Shown in pieces: positions 1-7,170 of a DNA stretch of 18,287 nucleotides. The notes under the pieces were generated by a model. The model had not been told where the DNA came from. It made no database searches and saw only the letters and a program-made list of their open reading frames with translations. The stretch is from DAIOFH01 sp036745875. Its GTDB lineage: Bacteria > Planctomycetota > SZUA-567. Positions within the stretch are counted from its first letter, which is position 1. Each line of letters opens with the position of its first letter. The stretch is taken from the NCBI GenBank assembly GCA_036745875.1, contig DAIOFH010000081.1:1-18287 (forward strand). The letters are read 5' to 3'. The position numbers and the translations under genes are program-made.

Positions 1-86
1 TCCAGTGGTTTTATTGACTTTTTTGAGGATTTATCGCTTTTTCAGGTCCGACTAACGTAGCCGAAGTTGAGAAGGTCGGTGAAGTT

Positions 87-1334
87 TCAGAGAAGGGCGG
101 CGTCGAGGCCGGCGAAAAATGTTCCGGGCAGGATAAAATAGATCATATAGCAATAGCAGGCGATGCGGGTCCACTTGTTGTCGCCGATCAGGTACTTGAC
201 GGTGTTCTCGGAGGCATAGTACGTGCCGATGATCGTCGTCCACGCGAACAGGCAGACGATAATGGCCGCATAGCCGCCGCCGAACACCCCGAACGCCTCG
301 CCAAAGGCGGCTGTGACGTAGCTGGACACGGATACGTCCGGCCGCGTGTGATAGACCCCGGTCATCAAAATTGCCAACCCGGACATAGTGTAGATGACGA
401 TGGTGTCGACAAACACCTCGCCCCACCCCCACGAGCCCTGCCGCACCGGATGGTCGGTGGTGGCCGGCGAGTGGGCGATAATACCGTACCCGAGGCCGGC
501 ATCATTGGAGAACATGCCGCGCGCGACCCTGTAGCGCATGGCGTCGCGGACGGTCGCGCCGGCAAACCCGCCAACCGCGGCGGTCGGCGAAAACGCACAG
601 GTGAAAATAAGTTCGAACGTGGGAATGATCTGGTCGTAGTACATGACCAGAATGACGAAGACGCCAAGCATATAGGCAATGGCCATAAAGGGAATGCATG
701 TCTCCATGACCTGTGAAATTCGGCGCAGTCCCCCCGCGATAACCGCAAGGACGCTTATCCCGACAATGCCGATGACGAAGTATGAATTGGCGTTGAACGC
801 TTCCACGCAGGCGGAGGAAACGGATTCCACCTGGACAATGCAGACCCACGGGGTAGCCAGGCTCGTCGCAATGGCAAGGATGAACGGGAGTATTTTCCAG
901 CCGAAGGCGTTACGCATGGCGAAGGAGCGGTCGCAGACATACTCGTCGACATTGTCGAACTTGACCAGGTAGCGCTGGCCGATGATGATTTCGGCGGCCT
1001 TGGTGGAGCAGCCCAGGAATCCGGTCACCCACATCCACACGAGCGCACCAGGTCCGCCGGCGGCGATCGCGGTGGATACCCCGGCAATATTTCCCGTCCC
1101 GATAGTGTTGGACATGGCCGTACAGGCGGCGGCGAACGACGAGATCGTGCCGGTACCGCCTACCGGCTTAAAGACTTGTCCATAGGTATTGCGAAAATGG
1201 GTTATCCAGCGAAAAATAAAACTGCCGTTGAACACGATGGAAATGAAAATCCCTGTTCCAATAAGAATGACCGGGACAGGCATACCCCATAAGAAATGCG
1301 AAAGATCACTCGTGATTTTGACCAGCTCCTCCAT
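87..1334 (-). CDS. AGCS-family amino acid (alanine/glycine):cation symporter, probably shortened at the C-terminus
   Basis: Inner-membrane secondary transporter that imports small amino acids such as alanine or glycine with Na+ or H+. The AGCS signature is clear around residues 55-105: GTGTISSF, then IGTGNIAGVSTAI and GGPGALVWMW. Further on are the conserved FSNDAGLG and GSWGWGEVFVDT segments. About ten hydrophobic segments cover the chain. I chose the ATG at 1334 (415 aa) because GAGAGGAG lies 8 nt upstream; a TTG 18 nt further out has no such site. The protein stops after FFAGLDAALL, roughly 30-40 residues short of typical family members. The codons after the TGA read NFTDLLN, which still looks like the family's next segment, so the stop may be a nonsense mutation (see findings). 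It is divergent from a sigma-54 activator that probably controls it. The exact substrate is not determinable. Confidence 0.88.
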   Translation of the reverse strand: MEELVKITSDLSHFLWGMPVPVILIGTGIFISIVFNGSFIFRWITHFRNTYGQVFKPVGGTGTISSFAAACTAMSNTIGTGNIAGVSTAIAAGGPGALVWMWVTGFLGCSTKAAEIIIGQRYLVKFDNVDEYVCDRSFAMRNAFGWKILPFILAIATSLATPWVCIVQVESVSSACVEAFNANSYFVIGIVGISVLAVIAGGLRRISQVMETCIPFMAIAYMLGVFVILVMYYDQIIPTFELIFTCAFSPTAAVGGFAGATVRDAMRYRVARGMFSNDAGLGYGIIAHSPATTDHPVRQGSWGWGEVFVDTIVIYTMSGLAILMTGVYHTRPDVSVSSYVTAAFGEAFGVFGGGYAAIIVCLFAWTTIIGTYYASENTVKYLIGDNKWTRIACYCYMIYFILPGTFFAGLDAALL

Positions 1335-1369
1335 TTCCCTTTCTCCTCTCAAAAATAAACAGATCTTTT

Positions 1370-1386
1370 CGCATCGAAGAGATGCG
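1370..1386 (-). promoter_or_regulatory. Hairpin in the presumed 5' leader of the symporter gene
   Basis: A perfect 6-bp inverted repeat, CGCATC / GATGCG with a 5-nt centre, lies about 36 nt upstream of the symporter start codon. It sits directly downstream of a TATAAT. It could be a short mRNA hairpin or an operator; its function is unknown. Confidence 0.4.
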
Positions 1387-1422
1387 ATTATATGTCTTTT
1401 GCGGTTTCATCGCTTCTGTCAA
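1387..1422 (-). promoter_or_regulatory. Possible sigma-70-like promoter elements for the symporter gene (badly spaced)
   Basis: On the minus strand a perfect TATAAT (1387-1392) follows a perfect TTGACA (1417-1422). The spacer is 24 nt, well beyond the usual 16-18, so they are unlikely to work together as a plain promoter. The TATAAT may be used with an activator, or the match is chance. No sigma-54 GG-N10-GC element was found on this strand. Confidence 0.3.
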
Positions 1423-1443
1423 TTATGGCAGTGAGTAAGGGAA

Positions 1444-1457
1444 GCCGCTGAAGCGGC
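1444..1457. promoter_or_regulatory. Inverted repeat in the divergent intergenic region
   Basis: GCCGCT / AGCGGC, a 6-bp inverted repeat with a 2-nt centre, lies midway between the divergent symporter and regulator genes. No T-run follows on either strand, so it is not an intrinsic terminator. It may be a binding site; no factor can be named. Confidence 0.35.
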
Positions 1458-1513
1458 GCAGTCAGGAAAAACAATGGGCAGTGTGATATTTGAGCAAATG
1501 CATAATCAACAAC

Positions 1514-1532
1514 AATTATCATTATGATAATT
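1514..1532. promoter_or_regulatory. Perfect 19-bp palindrome, candidate operator or activator site
   Basis: AATTATCATTATGATAATT has two perfect 9-bp arms around one central base. It ends 27 bp before the ATG of the sigma-54 activator and lies about 180 bp upstream of the symporter start. That position suits both autoregulation and an upstream activator site for the divergent gene. It shares an AT-rich GATAAT/ATTATC flavour with Fur boxes, but the half-sites are inverted relative to that consensus, so I do not call it one. Confidence 0.5.
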
Positions 1533-1559
1533 ATAAAACAGTGACAGAAGGGATTATTG

Positions 1560-3356
1560 ATGCTCAACGGGATTAAAGAGGTGGTTGTCCAGTATGCGGA
1601 GGTAATTTCGCAAATCACCGGAGTCCAGGTGGAAATAATCAGCAGGGATTTTATCCTGATGGCAGGCACCCATCACATCAGGGTCGGCTCGAACGTGCGG
1701 CCGCTCTCGGGAATCGCGGCCAAAACCATGTCGCTCAAAGAACCGCAGACCATCGAGCACCCAAGAATAGACCCGCGCTGCGCGGATTGCGAAAGCAAGG
1801 AGTTCTGCCGGGAAACGATGGAGATCACCCACCCGATCATCCACTGCAACGAGGCGCTGGGCGTTATCACGCTTTTTTCGCTGAACGAGGAGGAGCGCCA
1901 GATTCTTGTGAAGAACCTGGTTATATTCCAGCGTTTCATAGCCCATATCGCCGACTTGATCAGCGCGAAAGCTGCGGAATTCCAGCGGGAATTGATGAAC
2001 CAGTTGTACAGCGACACGATTATGCAGATTATCGACCACATCGACCGTGGCGTCATTATTCTCAACCCGGACAGCACCATCAAAAGCATCAATGCCAGCG
2101 CGCACAAGCATCTCGGACTCACCGACAGTTGCATCGGAAAGGTAATGCACTGGGAATACACCGGCGACAGCATGCTTGGCGAACAGGAATACGCTTTTGT
2201 CATTGCGGAGAAAAAATACATTGTTGTGGGCAACCACTACCCCGTCCACAGCAACACCGCGTTTGAGACCAACGTGTTTATCTTCCAGGAAAGCTCGCAA
2301 TTGCGCTCGACGCTGTATAGCCTCACCAGGAAGGCCGGGCAGCACATGCTTGACGAAATCATCGGCAGCTCGCCGGCCACGCTTTCCCTCAAGCGCAGCA
2401 TCGCCAATCTCGCCAATTCCGCGTCCACCGTCCTCATAACCGGCGAAAGCGGCACCGGGAAGGAACTGGTGGCAAAGGCGGTATGGAAGGCGGGCCTGAG
2501 GAAAGACGAAGCCTTTATCGCGATCAACTGCGCAGCGATTCCGGAGGCCCTCCTGGAATGTGAATTGTTTGGCTATGTGAAAGGCGCATTCACCGGCGCC
2601 GATCCGAACGGCCGCATAGGCGTTTTCGAACTGGCGCACAATGGCGTCGTTTTTCTCGACGAAATAGGCGACATGCCTCTTTACCTGCAACCGAAGCTTT
2701 TGCGCGTTCTCCAGGAAAAGCATTTCACCAGGGTCGGGTCGAACAACAAAATTGAAGTCGATGTTCGCGTCATCGCCGCGACCAACAAGAACCTTCCGGA
2801 CCTTATCGCTGAAAAACAGTTCAGGGAGGATCTTTTTTACCGGCTTAACGTGATTCCATTATCGGTTCTGCCGTTAAGGCAGCGCAGCGCCGACATAATG
2901 GATTTGGCCGAGTCCTTCATCAAGCGGTATTCGGACAGGCTGGGGAAAAAGGTCAAAAGATTGGACAACGACGTCAGGCAACTCCTCTTAACCTATTCGT
3001 GGCCCGGCAATGTCAGGGAACTGCAAAACACTGTTGAATACATGGTCAATATGATGGATGACGACGGCATCCTCTCCAGGGGAACGCTGCCGCATTCGGT
3101 CGCCGGCCAAGGAGCGGAAACGCATCCGCCGGCGAATGTCGCCAATTTCAATCTTACAGACCCGACGGCAACCGCCGACCGGAATACAGGCGCAGTGCGT
3201 ATGAGTAAAGATCTCGAAAAGCAGGAGATCATCAAGGCGCTCAAGCTGTACGGCAGGACGACAAAAGGCAAGTTGAAGGCGGCAGAGGCATTGGGAATCG
3301 GCATCGCGACATTGTACAAAAAAATCGAACTCTATGGTTTGAACGGAGTATCATAA
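1560..3356 (+). CDS. Sigma-54-dependent transcriptional activator with N-terminal sensor region, AAA+ domain and Fis-type HTH
   Basis: Bacterial enhancer-binding protein that remodels sigma-54 RNA polymerase by ATP hydrolysis. The AAA+ domain spans about residues 258-490: Walker A GESGTGKE near 295-302, the sigma-54-contacting GAFTGA loop near 342-347, Walker B GVVFLDEIGD near 361-370, and REDLFYRLNV carrying arginine-finger residues. A Fis-like helix-turn-helix ends the protein (about 550-595, ATLYKKIELYGL). The N-terminal ~130 residues form a GAF-like sensor with cysteines C74, C77, C83 and C96. A PAS-like segment (about 145-250, GVIILNPDSTIKSINASA) follows. The ATG at 1560 is preferred over the preceding in-frame TTG; AAGGG lies 8 nt upstream. 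There is no phospho-receiver domain, so a ligand or redox signal is likely. The divergent amino acid symporter is the natural target. Confidence 0.93.
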   Translation: MLNGIKEVVVQYAEVISQITGVQVEIISRDFILMAGTHHIRVGSNVRPLSGIAAKTMSLKEPQTIEHPRIDPRCADCESKEFCRETMEITHPIIHCNEALGVITLFSLNEEERQILVKNLVIFQRFIAHIADLISAKAAEFQRELMNQLYSDTIMQIIDHIDRGVIILNPDSTIKSINASAHKHLGLTDSCIGKVMHWEYTGDSMLGEQEYAFVIAEKKYIVVGNHYPVHSNTAFETNVFIFQESSQLRSTLYSLTRKAGQHMLDEIIGSSPATLSLKRSIANLANSASTVLITGESGTGKELVAKAVWKAGLRKDEAFIAINCAAIPEALLECELFGYVKGAFTGADPNGRIGVFELAHNGVVFLDEIGDMPLYLQPKLLRVLQEKHFTRVGSNNKIEVDVRVIAATNKNLPDLIAEKQFREDLFYRLNVIPLSVLPLRQRSADIMDLAESFIKRYSDRLGKKVKRLDNDVRQLLLTYSWPGNVRELQNTVEYMVNMMDDDGILSRGTLPHSVAGQGAETHPPANVANFNLTDPTATADRNTGAVRMSKDLEKQEIIKALKLYGRTTKGKLKAAEALGIGIATLYKKIELYGLNGVS

Positions 3357-3438
3357 AATGCAAGCCGAAAACCCGAAAAATGACCCTTGGAACCGGCATT
3401 AATGTTAAGGTATCTGGCGTTCCGGCAACTCCTGTCGT

Positions 3439-3444
3439 ATAATT
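3439..3444 (+). promoter_or_regulatory. Isolated TATAAT in the 3357-3695 intergenic region
   Basis: A perfect -10 hexamer without a recognisable -35 at the right distance. The 339-bp region 3357-3695 otherwise holds no convincing gene and no obvious terminator for the preceding regulator. It also holds the better promoter at 3539-3566 and the leader of the downstream operon. Confidence 0.2.
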
Positions 3445-3538
3445 AAGTTGCATAACATATGGAAGATTATGACATTGCGAAAAGCAAGCAAGGGATTGAT
3501 CCCAATGAAAGGCTTAGCGGGCAATGTGCGGAATCGCA

Positions 3539-3566
3539 TTGACGAGATGAGGCAATACGCTATACT
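3539..3566 (+). promoter_or_regulatory. Sigma-70-type promoter of the L-Ara4N operon
   Basis: TTGACG and TATACT, each 5 of 6 matches to consensus, are separated by 16 nt. Transcription would start near 3573, giving a leader of about 120 nt before the first start codon at 3696. It is the best promoter-like sequence upstream of the six-gene operon. I see no clear PmrA- or PhoP-type boxes upstream of it. Confidence 0.6.
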
Positions 3567-3584
3567 GTTTTTTTACTAATATCA

Positions 3585-3653
3585 TCTTAGCGCTTTCTAA
3601 GAAAGAGTTGATTCTTGCGTTTTACGGCTCAACCGGGCTATACCGAAAAGCGC
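3585..3653 (+). promoter_or_regulatory. Structured 5' leader of the L-Ara4N operon (candidate)
   Basis: Just after the predicted transcription start, TCTTAG and CTAAGA form a 6-bp stem with a 6-nt loop (3585-3602). Its 3' arm overlaps AAGAA, which can instead pair with TTCTT eight bases further on. Then GCGTTTTACGG (from 3617) can pair imperfectly with CCGAAAAGCGC (ending 3653). The alternative pairings could affect expression, but no known riboswitch class is recognised. Confidence 0.25.
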
Positions 3654-3695
3654 AAAGGAAGGCTCAATTATTATTTAAAGCGCAATAGGATTGGT

Positions 3696-4676
3696 ATGCC
3701 CCGTACTGTCACGATAAAACGGATTGCCTGGAATATATGCAAGTGGCTGGCCCCCGCCCTCGCTATAACATACCTGTGGAGCGAAGGCATGTTTTCGGGG
3801 GAGACCCTGTCTTTGGCCGAATCGGCCAAAGCGGCTGTCCCTGCGTCGGTGTTGTTTGTGTGCATTAGTACGGCGCTTATGGTGCTGCGGCTGCATTGTT
3901 TGTTGCGGCGACTCGGTTGCCCCTCGACTATTCGGGCGCAGGCGAGCATCGCTTTTCCAGGCTTATTGGCCCAGCAAATCGGTTCCGAGGTCGCTTTCGA
4001 CCTCATGCGTTTTTTAGGGGCGAAAAAACAGGGCGGAAAGCCCCATGACATCCTTGCGGCGCTGTTCATGGATCGCCTGCTCGGCATGGTATCGTTGACG
4101 GCGGTGACTGCCTTCGGGTTGGCCCTGGTCTGGAAAGGGAACGACTGGATTTTCGCAGTTGGCGTAACCGTCCTGGTATCGGTAGCCGTCCCCGTGGGGT
4201 TGTGGTTGTGGCAGTTTGCGTTTGAACGCTTTCCGGTTCTGCGGAAAATGCCGGGCGCCGGATTTGTCGAATCGCTCGGGAAGTCCATGTGGGCTCTCAG
4301 GCGGGCGGGGATACTGCTGATCGGACTTTTCCTCCTTTCAGTAGGTGTGCAGTTGGCGTTTCTCGGTGCGCTATATTGCTGCAGCCATGCCTTTGTGCAT
4401 GCTGTCGTCTCCCCGGACGAGGCGCTGGCCGCTGGGGCGTTGTCATCATTTACCACTGCCGTTCCCTTTCCGATGGCGGGTCTCGGGATCGGGGAGGCGG
4501 CATTTGGCGAAGTCGTGGTGCGGATGCGCGAAAGCGGCAATGCGGCCGATTTCGCGCCGGTTTTTTTATTGAATCGAGTCGTTGTCCTCGGTGTAGGAAT
4601 CGTCTCCTGGATAGTTGTGCTGTGCACCGGCGGGCGACCGCCCGATCATAATGCAGCACTGAAGGATGCGCAATGA
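3696..4676 (+). CDS. Flippase-like integral membrane protein (LPG_synthase_TM / UPF0104 family), first gene of the L-Ara4N operon
   Basis: Polytopic inner-membrane protein of 326 aa with about seven or eight hydrophobic segments and no soluble catalytic domain. The family resembles the flippase half of MprF. Family-like features are the D-R-L-G region after the second loop (LFMDRLLGMVSL) and the proline/glycine motif FPMAGLGIGEAAFG near the C-terminus. I chose ATG 3696 because TAGGA lies 5 nt upstream. A TTG at 3615 would add a basic 27-residue extension and cannot be excluded. Its stop overlaps the ugd start (ATGA), so it is translationally coupled to L-Ara4N synthesis. The locus lacks EmrE-like ArnE/ArnF, so I infer that it may move undecaprenyl-phosphate-L-Ara4N across the membrane. 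That role is not demonstrated by sequence alone. Confidence 0.8.
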   Translation: MPRTVTIKRIAWNICKWLAPALAITYLWSEGMFSGETLSLAESAKAAVPASVLFVCISTALMVLRLHCLLRRLGCPSTIRAQASIAFPGLLAQQIGSEVAFDLMRFLGAKKQGGKPHDILAALFMDRLLGMVSLTAVTAFGLALVWKGNDWIFAVGVTVLVSVAVPVGLWLWQFAFERFPVLRKMPGAGFVESLGKSMWALRRAGILLIGLFLLSVGVQLAFLGALYCCSHAFVHAVVSPDEALAAGALSSFTTAVPFPMAGLGIGEAAFGEVVVRMRESGNAADFAPVFLLNRVVVLGVGIVSWIVVLCTGGRPPDHNAALKDAQ

Positions 4677-5995
4677 AACTGGCTGTGGTGGGTGCAGGGT
4701 ATGTCGGTCTGGTGACTGGCGTGTGCTTGGCGGAAATGGGGAACAACGTCACGGTCACTGATCGCGACGCAAACATAATTGACATGCTCAATGCCGGGTA
4801 TTCGCCCATATACGAGCCGGGATTGGATGAGATAAAGCTCAGGAACCAGGCCAACAAGAGGTTGATGTTCGTCAATACCAGCGCCGAAGCGGTTCGTGCC
4901 GCCGAAGTGGTGTTTCTCGCAGTCGGCACTCCGTCCAAACAGGATGGGGCGGTCCATCTCGACGACCTGGAATCAGCCGCCGTTGCCGTTGCGGAGGCCA
5001 TGGACGGCTACCGCCTCCTGGTGATTAAATCCACCGTGCCGCCCGGAACCAACCGGCATCTTGCCGAACTTCTTGCCAAACATACCCAGCATCCCTTCGA
5101 CCTGGTCAACAATCCGGAATTCCTGAAGGAAGGGACGGCCGTCAACGATTTCCTCCATCCCGACCGCGTGGTTATCGGTGCGCGTAGCGACCAGGCCAGG
5201 CAACTCATGCGCCGGGTCTACCATCCTTTCTTCCGCACAGGCTACCGGTTGATGGAAACAGATCCCGAGTCCGCCGAAATGATCAAGTATGCCTCCAATG
5301 TCATGCTCGCCTCCCGTATCAGCCTTATGAACGAGATTTCACTTCTCTGCCAGGCGGTTGGGGCGGATGTGGAGCGGGTGCGCGTCGGCGTGGGACTGGA
5401 CAAGCGGATTGGCTCGTCGTTCCTTTTTCCCGGCCTCGGCTATGGCGGAAGCTGCTTCCCCAAGGACGTGAAAGCCATGCTCCATATGGCCCGGCAGGCG
5501 GGGTTGGAGACCGGCCTCTGCCATGCCATCGACGCAGCGAACGACCGGCAGCGGCTCTTTTTCCATCCCCACGTGGAAAAGGAGTTCGGAAGCGACCTCT
5601 CGGGGAAAACATTTGCCTTACTGGGACTTTCATACAAGCCCCGCACCGACGATGTGCGTGAATCCCCCGCCCTGTTCCTGGCACGGCTGTTTATCGAGCG
5701 CGGCGCGACAGTGAAAGGGGTCGACCCGGCGGCAAAGCGCAAGGCCAAGGCGGCGCTTCCCGAACTGGTAATCGCCGACTCGATCGAGGATGTGGTGACT
5801 GACGCTGACGCAGCTTTTCTCTGCACCGAATGGAACGAGTTCCGCAGCGTCGACTGGCACAGCCTCAGGTCTCTTATGCGCAGCCCGATCGTCTTTGACG
5901 GCAGAAACATCTATGATCCAGAATACATGGGCGAATGCGGCATCCGCTATTATTCCATCGGGCGGCCACACGTACGGCCGGAAGGGAATTTCTAA
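4673..5995 (+). CDS. ugd: UDP-glucose 6-dehydrogenase
   Basis: Cytoplasmic NAD-dependent enzyme that oxidises UDP-glucose twice to UDP-glucuronate, the precursor for L-Ara4N. The 440-aa length fits the bacterial type. The N-terminal Rossmann motif GAGYVG is at residues 7-12. Family segments include STVPPGT, NPEFLKEG and EMIKYASN. The catalytic cysteine is C261 in GYGGSCFPKD, and the C-terminal UDP-binding Rossmann domain contains LGLSYKPRTDDVRESPA. The ATG overlaps the stop of the flippase-like gene and AAGGA lies 6 nt upstream. arnB begins 2 nt after its TAA. Its place inside the operon dedicates UDP-glucuronate supply to lipid A modification, although the product could also feed other surface polysaccharides. 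Confidence 0.97.
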   Translation: MKLAVVGAGYVGLVTGVCLAEMGNNVTVTDRDANIIDMLNAGYSPIYEPGLDEIKLRNQANKRLMFVNTSAEAVRAAEVVFLAVGTPSKQDGAVHLDDLESAAVAVAEAMDGYRLLVIKSTVPPGTNRHLAELLAKHTQHPFDLVNNPEFLKEGTAVNDFLHPDRVVIGARSDQARQLMRRVYHPFFRTGYRLMETDPESAEMIKYASNVMLASRISLMNEISLLCQAVGADVERVRVGVGLDKRIGSSFLFPGLGYGGSCFPKDVKAMLHMARQAGLETGLCHAIDAANDRQRLFFHPHVEKEFGSDLSGKTFALLGLSYKPRTDDVRESPALFLARLFIERGATVKGVDPAAKRKAKAALPELVIADSIEDVVTDADAAFLCTEWNEFRSVDWHSLRSLMRSPIVFDGRNIYDPEYMGECGIRYYSIGRPHVRPEGNF

Positions 5996-5997
5996 AA

Positions 5998-7146
5998 ATG
6001 CGTACCACCTTTTTGCCCTTTTCCCAACCATCCATCACCGAGGACGACATCGACGCGGTCACGCGGGTGATGCGGTCCAAATGGCTGACCACGGGGAAGG
6101 AAGCTGCTGCTTTCGAAGAAGAATTCGCCGCCTATGTAGGCAGCAACGGCGCGGTAGCGCTGGCGTCCGCGACCGGCGGCATGCATGTCGCCCTGGCGGC
6201 GCTTGACATCGGGCCGGGCGACGAGGTGATCACGCCGTCCCTGACCTGGGTCTCCACCCCGAACCTCGTCGTCATGGCCGGAGCGAAGCCTGTGTGGGTC
6301 GACGTGGACCGGGACAATCTCATGACCACGGCCGATCTGGTGGCCCCGCTAGTCACAGACCGTACCAAGGCTATTATTCCGGTGCATTATGCGGGCGCGC
6401 CGGTTGATTTGGCCCCCCTGCGGAAGCTCGCTGCCGACAGAGGAATATACCTTATTGAAGACGCGGCCCATGCCATCGGCACGCGGTATGCCGGACGACG
6501 GATAGGCGCGGACGGTACGGCGATTTTTTCATTCCATCCCATAAAGAACATCACCACCGGCGAAGGCGGGATGGTGTGCTCGGACGACCAGGAATTCCTG
6601 GCGCGCGTGCGCCGGCTGAAATTCCACGGCCTTGGCCAGGATGCCTACGACCGGGAGACGCAGGGCAGGAAACCGCAGGCCCAGGTGGTTGAACCCGGCT
6701 ATAAATACAACATTACCGATATGTCGGCCGCGTTGGGACGCAGCCAGCTCGCCCGCCTGGACGCAATGAACGAACGACGCAGGGCGCTGTCGGCGCTGTA
6801 TGACGAACTGTTCGCCTCCGTTCCGGAAGTCCTGCCGTTGACGCCCCCGGCTTGGGACCATTATCACACGCGTCACCTGTATATCGTCCGTTTGGACAAA
6901 CCGGGCCTGACCCGACTGGAAATGATGGAGCGTTTGAAACAGCAAAACATCGGCACCGGCATCCACTTCCTGGCGTCGCACACCCACGCCTATTATCGTA
7001 AAGCGGGCATCGGCGGCAACGCATCTCTCGCAAACACGGAATGGAACTCGGAACGCCTGTTTTCACTGCCCCTTTTCGCCGACATGACGGAAGCGGATGT
7101 GCACGAGGTGGTGGATGCGGTCAAAAACGCACTGGTCGGAGCGTAG
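5998..7146 (+). CDS. arnB: UDP-4-amino-4-deoxy-L-arabinose aminotransferase
   Basis: PLP-dependent enzyme of the DegT/DnrJ/EryC1 family. It transfers an amino group from glutamate to the UDP-4-keto-pentose made by the ArnA decarboxylase, giving UDP-L-Ara4N. The 382 aa match the usual ArnB length. The PLP-binding lysine is K183 in SFHPIKNITTGEGG. EDAAHAIG supplies the cofactor-stacking acidic segment and TPSLTWVST precedes it. The start at 5998 is 2 nt after the ugd stop. GGAAGGGAA lies slightly far upstream (about 10-12 nt), and an upstream in-frame TTG inside ugd would add 21 residues unlike the family. It acts between the two ArnA activities. Confidence 0.96.
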   Translation: MRTTFLPFSQPSITEDDIDAVTRVMRSKWLTTGKEAAAFEEEFAAYVGSNGAVALASATGGMHVALAALDIGPGDEVITPSLTWVSTPNLVVMAGAKPVWVDVDRDNLMTTADLVAPLVTDRTKAIIPVHYAGAPVDLAPLRKLAADRGIYLIEDAAHAIGTRYAGRRIGADGTAIFSFHPIKNITTGEGGMVCSDDQEFLARVRRLKFHGLGQDAYDRETQGRKPQAQVVEPGYKYNITDMSAALGRSQLARLDAMNERRRALSALYDELFASVPEVLPLTPPAWDHYHTRHLYIVRLDKPGLTRLEMMERLKQQNIGTGIHFLASHTHAYYRKAGIGGNASLANTEWNSERLFSLPLFADMTEADVHEVVDAVKNALVGA

Positions 7147-7170
7147 TCCGGCTGTAGAGGAGATAACAGT

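Noticed and set aside
87..89. TGA as Trp or selenocysteine recoding
   Set aside because: Ugd-to-ArnD and other genes end at TGA or TAA at normal family lengths, and TGG is widely used. No convincing SECIS-like hairpin follows the TGA.
1514..1532. Fur box
   Set aside because: The palindrome shares GATAAT/ATTATC words, but the half-sites are in inverted order compared with the Fur consensus.
1353..1559. Sigma-54 (-24/-12) promoter in the divergent region
   Set aside because: GG-N10-GC with surrounding consensus was looked for on both strands. The nearest, around TGGCAGTGAGTAAGG, lacks the GC at the right place.
1554..2723. 389-codon minus-strand frame opposite the sigma-54 activator
   Set aside because: Its composition is that of a shadow of the real gene. 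No ribosome-binding site or known motif is seen.
3586..3601. PmrA-like box (CTTAG ... CTAAG)
   Set aside because: It is an inverted rather than direct arrangement and lies downstream of the predicted -10, so an activator site is unlikely.
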